A stretch of 23,845 bases of DNA, taken from the NCBI GenBank assembly GCA_964409485.1, contig CAYPDM010000020.1:1-23845 (forward strand), given 5' to 3'. Within the stretch, counting starts at the first letter, position 1; every line of letters starts with the position of its first letter. The DNA comes from JAFGPF01 sp964409485 (GTDB lineage Bacteria; Chloroflexota; Dehalococcoidia; Dehalococcoidales; RBG-16-60-22). Of the stretch, positions 14,060-22,774 are shown in pieces. Made by a program: the position numbers and the translations under genes. Below the pieces are notes generated by a model. It was not told where the DNA came from. It ran no database searches and worked only from the letters and a program-made list of their open reading frames with translations.

Positions 14060-15235
14060 ATGTTTAAACGTATGTTACTTATCAAGCTGGCCGCAAGGAA
14101 CCTGTCCCGCCGTCGAGCCAGGTCCATCCTCACCATCATCGGCGTGGCCATTGCCATTGCCTTTACGGTAACCATCCTTAGCATCAGCGAGGGGCTGATG
14201 GTCTCTTTTGAAAATTCCATAGCCAAGCAGGGTGCTGATATAGTCATCGTCCCCAAGGAAGCCGAAGCCTACCCCTATCCGGATGTCGCCGCCTTCGTCG
14301 GCAGCTTCCCCGAGGAGCTTCTGGACGAGATAGAACAGCTGGAGAACGTGAAAACAACCTTCCCCGTTTTTACAGCGATACCTATGGATTTTATGCCCGA
14401 TAAACCGGGCGCAATGCCGATTTTATACGGAGTTACTCCCGAATATTTCCCGGAGGTAGCCCCCTATTTAGAACTGGCCGAAGGCCGTTACATCCTGGGC
14501 AGTGATGTATATACGCTCACGGCCGGCTTCGGGATAGCCTCCGTTGCCGGATTAAGCCTGGGAGACTCGCTGGAATTCAGGGGTAAATCATTCGAGGTCG
14601 TGGGTATTCTGGAATCGAGCGGCAGCATGGACGACGGTATGCTGTATACCCCTATTAAAGGACTGCAGGAAGCGTATTCCAAGCCGGGTCAGCTTACTTT
14701 CGTGCCGGTTAAAGTGAATGACATTTCTCAAGCTGAAGCCACCGCCCGGGAAATCAGCGACAGGTGGCCCGTTGTCTCGGCACAGACCCAGAAGTCCCTG
14801 GTGGATAAATTTACCGACCTGATGGGTATCGTCGAGGCGGCTAACGTCGGTTTATCGACCGTCGCCCTGCTCATCGGTATTCTTTTCATCCTGTCTACAA
14901 TGATAATGGCGGTGGGTGAGCGGGTTAAGGAAATCGGGACGATGCGGGCTATAGGCATACGCCGCAGTCTTATCTTTCAAATGATTATCACGGAATCGCT
15001 GATAACCAGCCTTATAGCCGGCATTATCGGCTGCCTCGTCGGCTATCTGTTATCCCAGGGTATTGCGTACATTCTGTCCGAGTTCTTCGGACTTACCTAC
15101 TTCGCCCCCCTGGTCAACGCACGCATTTTTATAACCGGCATCATTATCGCTATCGTTGTGGGCGTGCTGGCCGGCCTGTACCCGGCATGGCGAATATCGA
15201 AGACCAATATCGTGCAGGCGCTTCGTTATGAATGA
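14060..15235 (+). CDS. MacB/FtsX-type ABC transporter permease
   Basis: This 391-residue permease has the MacB/LolCE architecture: one N-terminal helix after ARNLSRRRARSILTIIGVA (about residues 25-48), a large extracytoplasmic domain (about 50-260) and an FtsX domain with three C-terminal helices (about 270-385). The GTMRAIGIRRSLIFQMIITES coupling segment contacts the ATPase, and the protein ends in the usual LYPAWRISKTNIVQALRYE. The family exports lipoproteins, peptides or lipids, or transmits force to outer enzymes; no accessory fusion protein is nearby. The start at 14060 is the first Met before the conserved N-terminus; the ribosome site is weak. The ATPase gene overlaps its end by 8 bases. 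Confidence 0.9.
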   Translation: MFKRMLLIKLAARNLSRRRARSILTIIGVAIAIAFTVTILSISEGLMVSFENSIAKQGADIVIVPKEAEAYPYPDVAAFVGSFPEELLDEIEQLENVKTTFPVFTAIPMDFMPDKPGAMPILYGVTPEYFPEVAPYLELAEGRYILGSDVYTLTAGFGIASVAGLSLGDSLEFRGKSFEVVGILESSGSMDDGMLYTPIKGLQEAYSKPGQLTFVPVKVNDISQAEATAREISDRWPVVSAQTQKSLVDKFTDLMGIVEAANVGLSTVALLIGILFILSTMIMAVGERVKEIGTMRAIGIRRSLIFQMIITESLITSLIAGIIGCLVGYLLSQGIAYILSEFFGLTYFAPLVNARIFITGIIIAIVVGVLAGLYPAWRISKTNIVQALRYE

Positions 15236-15917
15236 TATTATTATCGAAACCAAGAATGTAAGCAAGGCATTTACCATCGGCGGGGAGGAAATCAAGGCAC
15301 TGAACGGTGTCGACCTCAAGGTTGCCGGCGGAGAATTTATCAGTATTATCGGCCCGTCCGGCTCGGGAAAGACAACCCTGCTTAATCTTATCGGCCTGCT
15401 GGAGCAGCCCAGCGGGGGTACCGTTTTGTTTCAAGAGCGGGACGTAGCTAAGTTAAGTGAACGCGAGCTGGATAACCTAAGGCTGAATAAGATGGGTTTC
15501 ATTTTTCAGACATTCAACCTGATGGCTAACTTTACGGCGCTGGAAAATGTCCTCTTTCCCATGGAAATAGCCCGTGTGCCGGAAAAAGAGCGGCTGGAAA
15601 GGGCGAAGGAACTGTTAGGCAATCTGGGCCTGTCAAAAAGAATGCGTCACAAGCCGAAGGAGCTTTCAGCAGGAGAAAGCCAGAGGGTGGCTATAGCGCG
15701 CGCTCTGGCCAACGAACCTTTGTTACTCCTGGCCGATGAACCGACCGGGAACCTGGACTCGACCACCACCAGGGAAATAACGGCGCTGCTACAGCAATTG
15801 AATGAAGAATATAAAATCGCTATTATACTGGTAACCCACGACATCCAGGTAGCCCGGGCAGCTTCAAGGACGCTGCAAATGGTTGACGGCCGACTCGATA
15901 TTAGCCATAGTCAATAA
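15228..15917 (+). CDS. ABC transporter ATP-binding protein (MacB/LolD type)
   Basis: This 229-residue ATPase drives the adjacent permease. Walker A is GPSGSGKT (42-49), the Q-loop Gln94 lies in FIFQTFNL, the signature is LSAGES (146-151, in place of LSGGQ), Walker B is LLLLADE (165-171), the D-loop GNLDS follows, and the switch is His204 in VTHD. The frame is open further upstream to 15156, but the ATG at 15228 matches the usual family start (IIIETKNVSKAF) and overlaps the permease stop, so translation is probably coupled. The length is normal for the LolD/MacB type. Confidence 0.95.
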   Translation: MNDIIIETKNVSKAFTIGGEEIKALNGVDLKVAGGEFISIIGPSGSGKTTLLNLIGLLEQPSGGTVLFQERDVAKLSERELDNLRLNKMGFIFQTFNLMANFTALENVLFPMEIARVPEKERLERAKELLGNLGLSKRMRHKPKELSAGESQRVAIARALANEPLLLLADEPTGNLDSTTTREITALLQQLNEEYKIAIILVTHDIQVARAASRTLQMVDGRLDISHSQ

Positions 15918-15967
15918 AAACAGGACAGGGTCGCACTGCAAATCATACGGGCCGGAATTTTTACAGC

Positions 15968-16756
15968 TTAAGTATGGAGAGCCGCAGCCTGTTTATCAAG
16001 GTTTAACTCCCCGGTTTCGCCTACCATTCGGGAAAATATTTCAACCACTAACGGGTCAAGCTGGAGACCGGACTGCATTTTCAGTTCGGTGACGGCTGCC
16101 TGATGTCCCATCGCTTTACGATACGGTCGGTCGGAGGTCATCGCGTCATACGTATCGGCCACGGCTAGAATCCTGGCCCCTAGCGGTATGTCCTCACCGG
16201 ATATTCCGTCAGGATACCCGGCGCCGTCATATCGTTCGTGGTGATTCCTGACTATTTTCAGAATTTCCTCGTCATCTATAGCCAGCCCTAATATACGCTC
16301 GCCTATGGTGCTGTGCGCCGATACGTGGGCATATTCCTCAACCGTGAGCTTGCCCTTCTTCGTTAAAACCGATTCCCTTATTCCAATTTTCCCGATATCG
16401 TGAACCAGTCCGGCGAACTTTATCTTTTTAGTTGAATCTCGCTCCATTCCCATCTCTTCCGAAATTACCCCGGCAATATCGGAGACCCTTAGCGAATGGC
16501 CGCCGGTATATTTATCAATCGCCTCCAGAGCGTAAGAAACCAGTGTAATCAAATCCAGCGGTTTATTGCGGGATTTCGCTGCCTGTTCCCTGATTTTGTA
16601 CTCCAGATGCGCCCTATGCTCGCTGTCTTCCAGCATTATTTCCGGCTTATTGCCAGCGTCAACCGCCTCCGCGTACCCGTATCCCTGACTAAACAACCTG
16701 TTTAACACCAGCCAACTCATCGAGGTCATGTCATCTACCATCAATATTTCTTCCAT
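15968..16756 (-). CDS. HD-GYP phosphodiesterase with remnant receiver domain
   Basis: This 262-residue protein ends in a complete HD-GYP domain: His87 (TGGHSLRV), the VHDIGK motif (118-123), His148, HHERYDGAGYPDG (172-184) and ADTYDAM. These residues bind the di-metal centre that hydrolyses cyclic di-GMP. The first ~33 residues (ILMVDDMTSMSWLVLNRL, then GYGYAEAVDAG) look like the first beta-alpha-beta of a response-regulator receiver, including the VDD acidic pair. The sequence then jumps directly to the linker helix NKPEIMLEDSEHRAHLE, so the phosphoacceptor aspartate and most of the receiver are absent. A full RR/HD-GYP protein would be about 90-100 residues longer. No strong ribosome site precedes the ATG. 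The enzyme may be constitutive, regulated otherwise, or misassembled. Confidence 0.85.
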   Translation of the reverse strand: MEEILMVDDMTSMSWLVLNRLFSQGYGYAEAVDAGNKPEIMLEDSEHRAHLEYKIREQAAKSRNKPLDLITLVSYALEAIDKYTGGHSLRVSDIAGVISEEMGMERDSTKKIKFAGLVHDIGKIGIRESVLTKKGKLTVEEYAHVSAHSTIGERILGLAIDDEEILKIVRNHHERYDGAGYPDGISGEDIPLGARILAVADTYDAMTSDRPYRKAMGHQAAVTELKMQSGLQLDPLVVEIFSRMVGETGELNLDKQAAALHT

Positions 16757-16971
16757 GTCCGCCGCATTTTCTGCTTTAGATTTTGTATGATATCAATAAT
16801 GCGCCAGCCCCGGGTTCCGGCACCAACCGAATCACCAGTTTGATGATACTAGCTGCCAATTGACCGCTCAACAGGGTCGTCGCCCATTTCAATTGAGTGT
16901 CAACACCGACTTTGCCATTGGGATTAACTCCCCTCGGTGAACCCAACACCCGGATGGATTGTTATAAATGC

Positions 16972-17001
16972 TTGTATCCCGGGTATTACTCCAAATATAA
17001 T
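16972..17001 (+). promoter_or_regulatory. Promoter of the CotH-like gene
   Basis: TTGTAT (16972-16977), an 18-base spacer and TATAAT (16996-17001) lie 32 bases before the ATG at 17034. The rest of the 277-base spacer from 16757 shows no gene. Confidence 0.6.
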
Positions 17002-17033
17002 GAACTGATACGGGATACTGGTGAAATCTAACA

Positions 17034-18537
17034 ATGTTGAGAAATAGCTGGGCAATCCTGGCGGTGGTTCTGGTTTTCATTTACCTGGCCGCAGGCACAT
17101 CGGGATGCAGCAGTCTACCGCGGGATATGTCCGCCCGGAGTGCCGACCCGCTTAATACCGACCGTGTCGCTACGGTGCGTCTGGTTATGAGCAAGCAGAA
17201 CCAGACGGAATGCCTCACTCTGGGAGACCCTGCGCCTGGGCAGCTACCGGTACAGTCTGAAAATAGACTTCAACCTGTTCAACAGGTCCCGCCATTTCCA
17301 CGGCCTGAAAAAGGTCAATCTCAATAACGGCTGGAGCGCCCCCACGCTTATGCGGGAATGTCTCGCTTACGAGATATTCGAACAAATGGGGATTCCCGCT
17401 CCGCGTGCCTCCTTCGTCGACCTTTGGCTAAATGACCTGCACCTCGGCGTATACTCGATGGTGGAGCAGGTCGACCAGACTTTCCTGGCCCGGCACTTTC
17501 CCAGGGTCAACGGCAACCTCTATAAACCGAGGATACCGGCGGCTTTCCTGGACTGGACGGAAGCGGACCTCAACGAGACGCCGGCTGTGCAGGGAAATGG
17601 TGATACAGAAACGAGCCTGAATATCAACCTGGGCGGCGGCAATCTCGGTGATATCATGCAGGCCCTCGAGCCAAAAGACGCGGATACATCACCGCCACCT
17701 AAACAACGCCCGGACCCGTTCGCGCCACCCCCGGATTTGTTCCCGCCGTTGCCCCTCGATTACCTCGGGCTGATGCAATTGAGAACCAACGAAAACAAAC
17801 CCGACCATACGGCGATATTACACTTCCTTGATATTCTCAACAACGAGCCCGACGAGACTTTTCCCGGGGAAATCGAGAAAGTGCTGGACGTAGACGAAGC
17901 CTTGAGATTTCTGGCGGTATCGACTCTCACCGTGCACCTGGACAGTTATATCGGGCTGGGACATAACTACTATCTCTATGAACTGGACGGTAAATTCACC
18001 ATAATACCGTGGGACCTGAATATGGCCTTCGGGAATTACGACTGCATGGGGATAGACCGCGAAGGCCTCATTAATTTTTATATAGACGAACCCACCGGCT
18101 GTCCGTTAGAGGAACGTCCGCTGGTCAAGCGGCTTTTAACTTATCCCCCCTATCTGAATGCCTATCATGGATACCTGGAAGAACTTCTGGCGGGACCTTT
18201 TGAAGTCAATAAAATGATGTCCCACATCGATGAGGTTGCCGATTTAATTCGACCTTTCGTAGAGACAGACAGGTTCAAGTTCTTTTCCACGGCGGATTTC
18301 GAACGCGGCTTGATTGAGGACGTAATAGTCATCAGGCCGCGGGGGCAAATGCCGTCTCCCGGGGTGTTCCCGAATCCCATCGGGCTGAAGACATTTGTAC
18401 GGGAACGAAGCGAGTCCGTCAGGCAGCAGCTCGACGGAGAGCGTCCGAGCGCCGGGAGCGGGCGCGGCAACGGGGGTAGTCTCTGGATGCTTGACTTCGA
18501 AAAAGGGGAAACACGTTTCCTGCCACCCCGCCGATAA
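17034..18537 (+). pseudogene. CotH-kinase family lipoprotein gene, broken by internal deletion/frameshift
   Basis: The first frame (ATG 17034) encodes a lipoprotein signal (hydrophobic residues 7-20, lipobox ending GTSGC with Cys25) and the usual CotH start LNTDRVATVRLVMS. It then drifts into non-homologous sequence and stops at 17327. A second frame, open from 17191, carries NASLWETLRLGSYRYSLKIDFN and HGLKKVNLNNGWS, then the rest of the protein to 18537, including LYKPRIP and IIPWDLNMAFGNYD (the CotH Asp-x-x-x-x-FG-like active site). About 35-40 residues normally found between the two parts are missing around 17187-17206, together with a frame change. A Pro-rich insertion lies near PPPKQRPDPF. 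CotH proteins phosphorylate secreted or surface proteins. As drawn, the gene cannot make a full product; an assembly error is possible. The second fragment could be made from the ATG at 17350 without its signal. Confidence 0.75.
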
Positions 18538-18557
18538 TACGTCCAGATTATGTAATC

Positions 18558-18586
18558 GTGACCTAATCTTCTAAATGTAGTATGAT
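18558..18586 (+). promoter_or_regulatory. Promoter of the molybdopterin oxidoreductase gene
   Basis: GTGACC (18558-18563), a 17-base spacer and TATGAT (18581-18586) lie 47 bases before the ATG at 18634. An AAGGAGG follows at about 18612-18618, which is unusually far (about 15 bases) from the ATG. Confidence 0.45.
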
Positions 18587-18633
18587 TTATGGTGGCAGTT
18601 CAGATGAGTGAAGGAGGATAACAAGAACAGGAT

Positions 18634-21300
18634 ATGGCAGAGAAAGATAAAAGCGGAAAAGAAAAATCATACATAAAGGGACTTAGCCTGATGGGCTTTA
18701 CCCGCGATGGAAACGTATCGTCGGTAGACGTCAGGGACGGGAAGATAGTCAGGATTCGGCCGCTGCACTTCGATTCTAAATACGACAGCAAGACATTCAA
18801 CCCATGGAAGATAGAGGCGCGAGGGCAGGTCTTCGAGCCTACCATGAAGACGCTCCTGCCCCCCTTCAGTTTAGCCTACAAGAAACGGGTCTACTCACCC
18901 AACCGGATACTATACCCGCTAAAGAGGGTCGACTGGGACCCGGAAGGCGAAAGGAATCCGGAAAACCGGGGAACGAGCGGCTACGTAAGAATTTCCTGGG
19001 ACGAGGCGGTGGAGACGATAGTCAGCGAGTTGAAGAGGGTAAAGGAAACATACGGGCCGGAAGGCGTGCTTTCACAGTCGGACGGACACGGGGAAGGGAA
19101 AAATATCCATGTCCCGCACGGCTGCGCCAACAAGCTCCTGGCCCTGCTGGGGGGCTATACCCTGCAGATGAGAAACCCGGACAGCTGGGAAGGGTGGGCC
19201 TGGGGCGCCAAGCATGTCTGGGGGATGGAGCCCGTGGGAGAGATGAGTCCATCCGGCAACCTGATACCCGATGTTGCCGAGAACAGCGAGATGCTCCTGT
19301 TCTGGGGATGCGACCCGGAGACGACGCCCTGGGGCTTCAACGGCCAGATGGCGAGTCGAGTATGCTACTGGTTCACGAAGCTGGGTATCCAGAACGTCTA
19401 TATATGTCCGGAGCTCAACTACGGCGCCGCCATACATGCCGACAAGTGGATACCGATACTGCCCAACACCGATGCTGCCCTCCTGCTGGCCGCAGCCTAC
19501 GTCTGGATTAACGAGGGGACGTATGACAAGGAATATGTCGCCACGCACACGTACGGCTTCGATAAGTTCGAGGAATACGTCCTGGGGAAAGAGGACGGGG
19601 TTCCCAAGACGCCCGCCTGGGCCGCTGAAAAAACCGGCATTGCAGAATGGACGATTAAGGCGCTGGCGAGAGAATGGGCGTCCAAACGCACCTCGATAGT
19701 GCACGGCAACGGCGGGGCCGGCATCCGGAGCGCCTACTCCACGGAGCAGGGTCGGCTCGAGCCTCTGCTGCTGGCCATGCAGGGACTGGGCAAGCCGGGG
19801 ACCCACCAGGTCAAGATGCTCGAATGGGGACTGTCCGCCATCTGGCAATCGAAAGGAGGTCCGCTGCCGGCAGGAATAGTATTACCGGAACTGATAAAGA
19901 TAGGTTATTCCGTTTCAGATGTTAAGAGTAAAAGAGCTATTGCGGCGGAGACGCTGGGAGAGGCGCGACCCGAGCTGGACAAATTATTGACTCCGGCACC
20001 GATTAACCCGACGCAGTTTATTCCCAAGGACCTTATCCATGACGCCATTCTCAATCCGCCTGTCAGCTGGTACGGCAACTCGACCTTTGCCGGCACGCAA
20101 GAAGACCAGTTCGTCAAATATACCTACCCGGCGGAGGGCTGCTCCGAGGTACACATGATATGGACGGATACCCCCTGCTGGATAACCTGCTGGAACGACA
20201 GTAATACCTTTATCAAGGCGTTGAGGAGTCCGAAGATAGAATTTATCCTGGCACAGCACCCGTGGATGGAGAACGACTGCCAGTTCGCCGATATTATCCT
20301 GCCGGTCAGCACCAAATTCGAGGAGCATGACATAACATCCGACCTTGAAAGCGGACAGTACACCACCGTTTTACAGGGAGGGAAGTGCATCGAGCCCGTG
20401 GGAGAGTCCGTGAGCGACTACGAGGCGGTCTGCATGATAGCCGAGAAATTCGGCCTGCTGGAGAAGTACACCGGCGGCAAGACCGCCGAGGAATGGGTTA
20501 GAATCGTGTTTGAAAACTCGGGGATACAGGATATGATTACTTTTGAAGAATTCCAGGAAAAGGGATATTTTGTCGTCCCGACCGACCCCGACTGGAAGGA
20601 ATTCAAGACGGGTATGAGCGAATTTCGCGACGACCCTGATAACCATCCCCTGAAAACGCCCTCCGGAAAGATAGAATTTTACTCCCAGGGCCTGGCCGAG
20701 CACTTCCCCGACGACAAGGAGAGACCGCCGGTGCCCCACTGGATTGAAAAGGGAGAGAGCCACGACGAAAGGCTATCCGGCGAAAGGGCCAAAAAGTACC
20801 CCCTGCTGCTCATGTCCAACCACGGCCGGTGGCGGGTGCACGCCCAGTGCGACGATATCTCCTGGACGAGAGAAGCCCCGACCTGCAAGGTAACCGGACC
20901 GGACGGCTATAAATATGAGCCTCTCTGGATTCACCCGGCTGACGCCGCGGCGAGGGGCATCATTGACGGCGATGTGATTAACGTATACAACGAAAGAGGG
21001 GCTGTCCTGGGCGGGGCCTATGTGACCGAGAGGATGATGCCGGGCGTCGTTTACATGGACCACGGGGCCAGGTATGACCCGATTATCCCCGGGGAGCTTG
21101 ACCGGGGCGGGGCAATCAACACCATAACCCCACACAATATAACCTCTAAAAACGCCACGGGGATGGTCGTCAGCAGCTTCCTGGTGGAAGTAGCGGGAAT
21201 AAACCTCGACGAGTTGAGAAAGCAGCATCCCGAGGCATTTAAGAGACCGTATCACGCGGGTGCGGGCCTGCGCCTGGAGCGGGCGCTGGATAAGAAATAG
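18634..21300 (+). CDS. Molybdopterin oxidoreductase, pyrogallol-transhydroxylase large-subunit type
   Basis: This 888-residue DMSO-reductase-family enzyme has no Tat signal and lacks the N-terminal Cys-x2-Cys-x3-Cys iron-sulfur motif, so it should bind bis-MGD only and act in the cytoplasm. Domains in order are an N-terminal region with RISWDEAVETIVSEL (about 118-133), the cofactor core with GHGEGKNIHVPHG (His152) and NPDSWEGWAWGAKHVWG (Asp183, Ser184), GCDPETTPWG, PELNYGAAIHADKWIPILPNTDAALLLA, and a C-terminal MGD-binding domain (LLLMSNHGRWRVHAQCDD to MDHGARY). In Pelobacter pyrogallol-phloroglucinol transhydroxylase, recalled from the literature, a His and an adjacent Asp-Ser pair (Ser ligating Mo) at about the same spacing form the site, and the large subunit likewise has no cluster. 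The small iron-sulfur subunit is not adjacent. It may hydroxylate, transhydroxylate or reduce a phenolic or related compound. Confidence 0.85.
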   Translation: MAEKDKSGKEKSYIKGLSLMGFTRDGNVSSVDVRDGKIVRIRPLHFDSKYDSKTFNPWKIEARGQVFEPTMKTLLPPFSLAYKKRVYSPNRILYPLKRVDWDPEGERNPENRGTSGYVRISWDEAVETIVSELKRVKETYGPEGVLSQSDGHGEGKNIHVPHGCANKLLALLGGYTLQMRNPDSWEGWAWGAKHVWGMEPVGEMSPSGNLIPDVAENSEMLLFWGCDPETTPWGFNGQMASRVCYWFTKLGIQNVYICPELNYGAAIHADKWIPILPNTDAALLLAAAYVWINEGTYDKEYVATHTYGFDKFEEYVLGKEDGVPKTPAWAAEKTGIAEWTIKALAREWASKRTSIVHGNGGAGIRSAYSTEQGRLEPLLLAMQGLGKPGTHQVKMLEWGLSAIWQSKGGPLPAGIVLPELIKIGYSVSDVKSKRAIAAETLGEARPELDKLLTPAPINPTQFIPKDLIHDAILNPPVSWYGNSTFAGTQEDQFVKYTYPAEGCSEVHMIWTDTPCWITCWNDSNTFIKALRSPKIEFILAQHPWMENDCQFADIILPVSTKFEEHDITSDLESGQYTTVLQGGKCIEPVGESVSDYEAVCMIAEKFGLLEKYTGGKTAEEWVRIVFENSGIQDMITFEEFQEKGYFVVPTDPDWKEFKTGMSEFRDDPDNHPLKTPSGKIEFYSQGLAEHFPDDKERPPVPHWIEKGESHDERLSGERAKKYPLLLMSNHGRWRVHAQCDDISWTREAPTCKVTGPDGYKYEPLWIHPADAAARGIIDGDVINVYNERGAVLGGAYVTERMMPGVVYMDHGARYDPIIPGELDRGGAINTITPHNITSKNATGMVVSSFLVEVAGINLDELRKQHPEAFKRPYHAGAGLRLERALDKK

Positions 21301-21317
21301 ACGGCTCTTTATAGCTA

Positions 21318-22702
21318 TTATACTCCGTAGGGCGGCAGGTCCAGGTCCCACCAGTCCTCGGGGTCCCTACCGTAACCGGGGTCGGTATCCAGCTTTCTGA
21401 AAATCCCGTTAAAAACCGGCGTGGCAGATACAATCTGCCTCACCAGATTATGTATATGTATAAACGAAGTATCCAGCTTGGTGAAGGGGCAGGCAGCCAG
21501 GCAGATGCCGCAGTCATGCCCGCCTATCATCATCCAGTGTGAAAAACAATTTGGGGCCTTCTCGTAGTAGGTCTTGACGCCAGTGTTATTCCAGGGGCCC
21601 TGCACTTCCCATGAAGGCTCCGTCTCCATGCTTAGGGCATTACTCGGACAGACCTCGGCGCATTTCTTGCAGGTACGGCAAAAGCGGAAGATGCCGGCAT
21701 CTATGGGCCTGGTCGGAGCCAGCGGCAAATCGGTAATTACCTTATATACCCGCACCAGGGGGCCCCACTTTGGCGAAATCATCCTGTTCAAACGGCTTAA
21801 CTCGCCCAGTCCGGCCAGCACGCCGAAGCCGGGGCTGTTACCGGCGGTGCCCATGTTCCCGTCAGCCAGGCATTGATAGCCAAGTCTGGTTATAAACTGC
21901 TGGAGGCGAAGCTGTACCGAAGTACCCTCGGAATAAGCCAGCGAGGAGGCGGCCGTAGCCAGCGCCGTCGGGGCCGTAGCCATGGAGGAAGCGGACATCC
22001 GAATGGTATAGACAATCGCCCATTTCGCTTTATAGGGTATCACCTTCTTCTTTTCCGTCTCGTAGGCTTTGTCCACATCCTCAAATTCCCATTTCCTGCC
22101 GTCCCAACCATCATATTCGTAGATTAATTTACGGGTATTTTCGTCGAGTTCTACCACACCAACGGAGTCGGCGCCATAAAGCTTGGCCGCGGCCCGTACC
22201 ATCCGTGTATTTTCCTCGGGCGTGCCCTCGTAGCGGGGGTAATCCAGGTCGTCGGGTATGCCCGACATACCGAAGGGAACCGTTAGCTCGGGACCGAGGA
22301 ACGCACGCTCCATGGTTAAGAGTGATGTCAGCCATCCGCCGGCTACCAGCGCCTTCTCCCTCAAGGTGAAACCCGGCTCTTTTTCAAGTATAGCTCTGGT
22401 ACCCGCCTCCGCAGATTGCCCCCCAGCTTCATGGCGTTGTCCGGACCGACGGCCTCGGCAAAACCATTGACAAACATAATATTCCTCGAATCAAAACGCT
22501 TCATCCGGCTCCAGTCAATCTCCACAGTGGGCTTATCGACTTCCCTTATCCACCGGGGCAGTTTCCGCTCTGCCGCCGGTGATGCTTTTACGTCGTCAAG
22601 GTCTCGGTATTTTGAGGAGCCCGGGCTGCCGCCCCCATTTTCTCCCCCCAACCCAAGTGTTTTAATAAACCCTCTCTTATTCTGCAGAGTGTGATACTTC
22701 AA
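21318..22702 (-). pseudogene. rdhA: Reductive dehalogenase catalytic subunit (RdhA-like), frameshifted
   Basis: Two frames together encode an RdhA of about 461 codons, a normal length. The first (TTG start at 22702, GGAGTG 7 bases upstream) gives a degenerate Tat motif NKRGFIKTLGL, then DLDDVKASP, TVEIDWSRMKRFDSRN and AVGPDNAMKLGG, and runs out at 22361. The second resumes with QSAEAGTRAILEKEPGFTLREKALVAGGW, includes the corrinoid-dehalogenase core, two ferredoxin motifs (CRTCKKCAEVCP, and CGICLAACP preceded by a distant Cys) and the typical DWWDLDLPPYG C-terminus. The frame changes at the C6 run 22419-22424; one added base would restore it. RdhA uses cobamide and two [4Fe-4S] clusters to remove halogen as terminal electron acceptor. 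No rdhB anchor gene follows. Its 3' end faces the molybdoenzyme with a 17-base gap. The break may be a sequencing or assembly error. Confidence 0.85.
22419..22448. repeat. 30-base repeat, copy 1 (inside rdhA)
   Basis: An identical 30-base stretch occurs at 22419-22448 and 23791-23820 in the same orientation, beginning with six C. This copy is in the natural dehalogenase frame (minus strand GPDNAMKLG) and sits exactly at the rdhA frameshift. Confidence 0.85.
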
Positions 22703-22774
22703 AGCTACTCACTCCTTCCTGCTTCCACCTGTTGCTGTTTGTCTCTTACAAGTATATCCGGTCTGGTTTAAAGA

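Noticed and set aside
19072..19848. Minus-strand open frame of 258 codons inside the molybdoenzyme gene
   Set aside because: It is a shadow of a GC-rich coding region. The plus-strand protein is a full-length family member.
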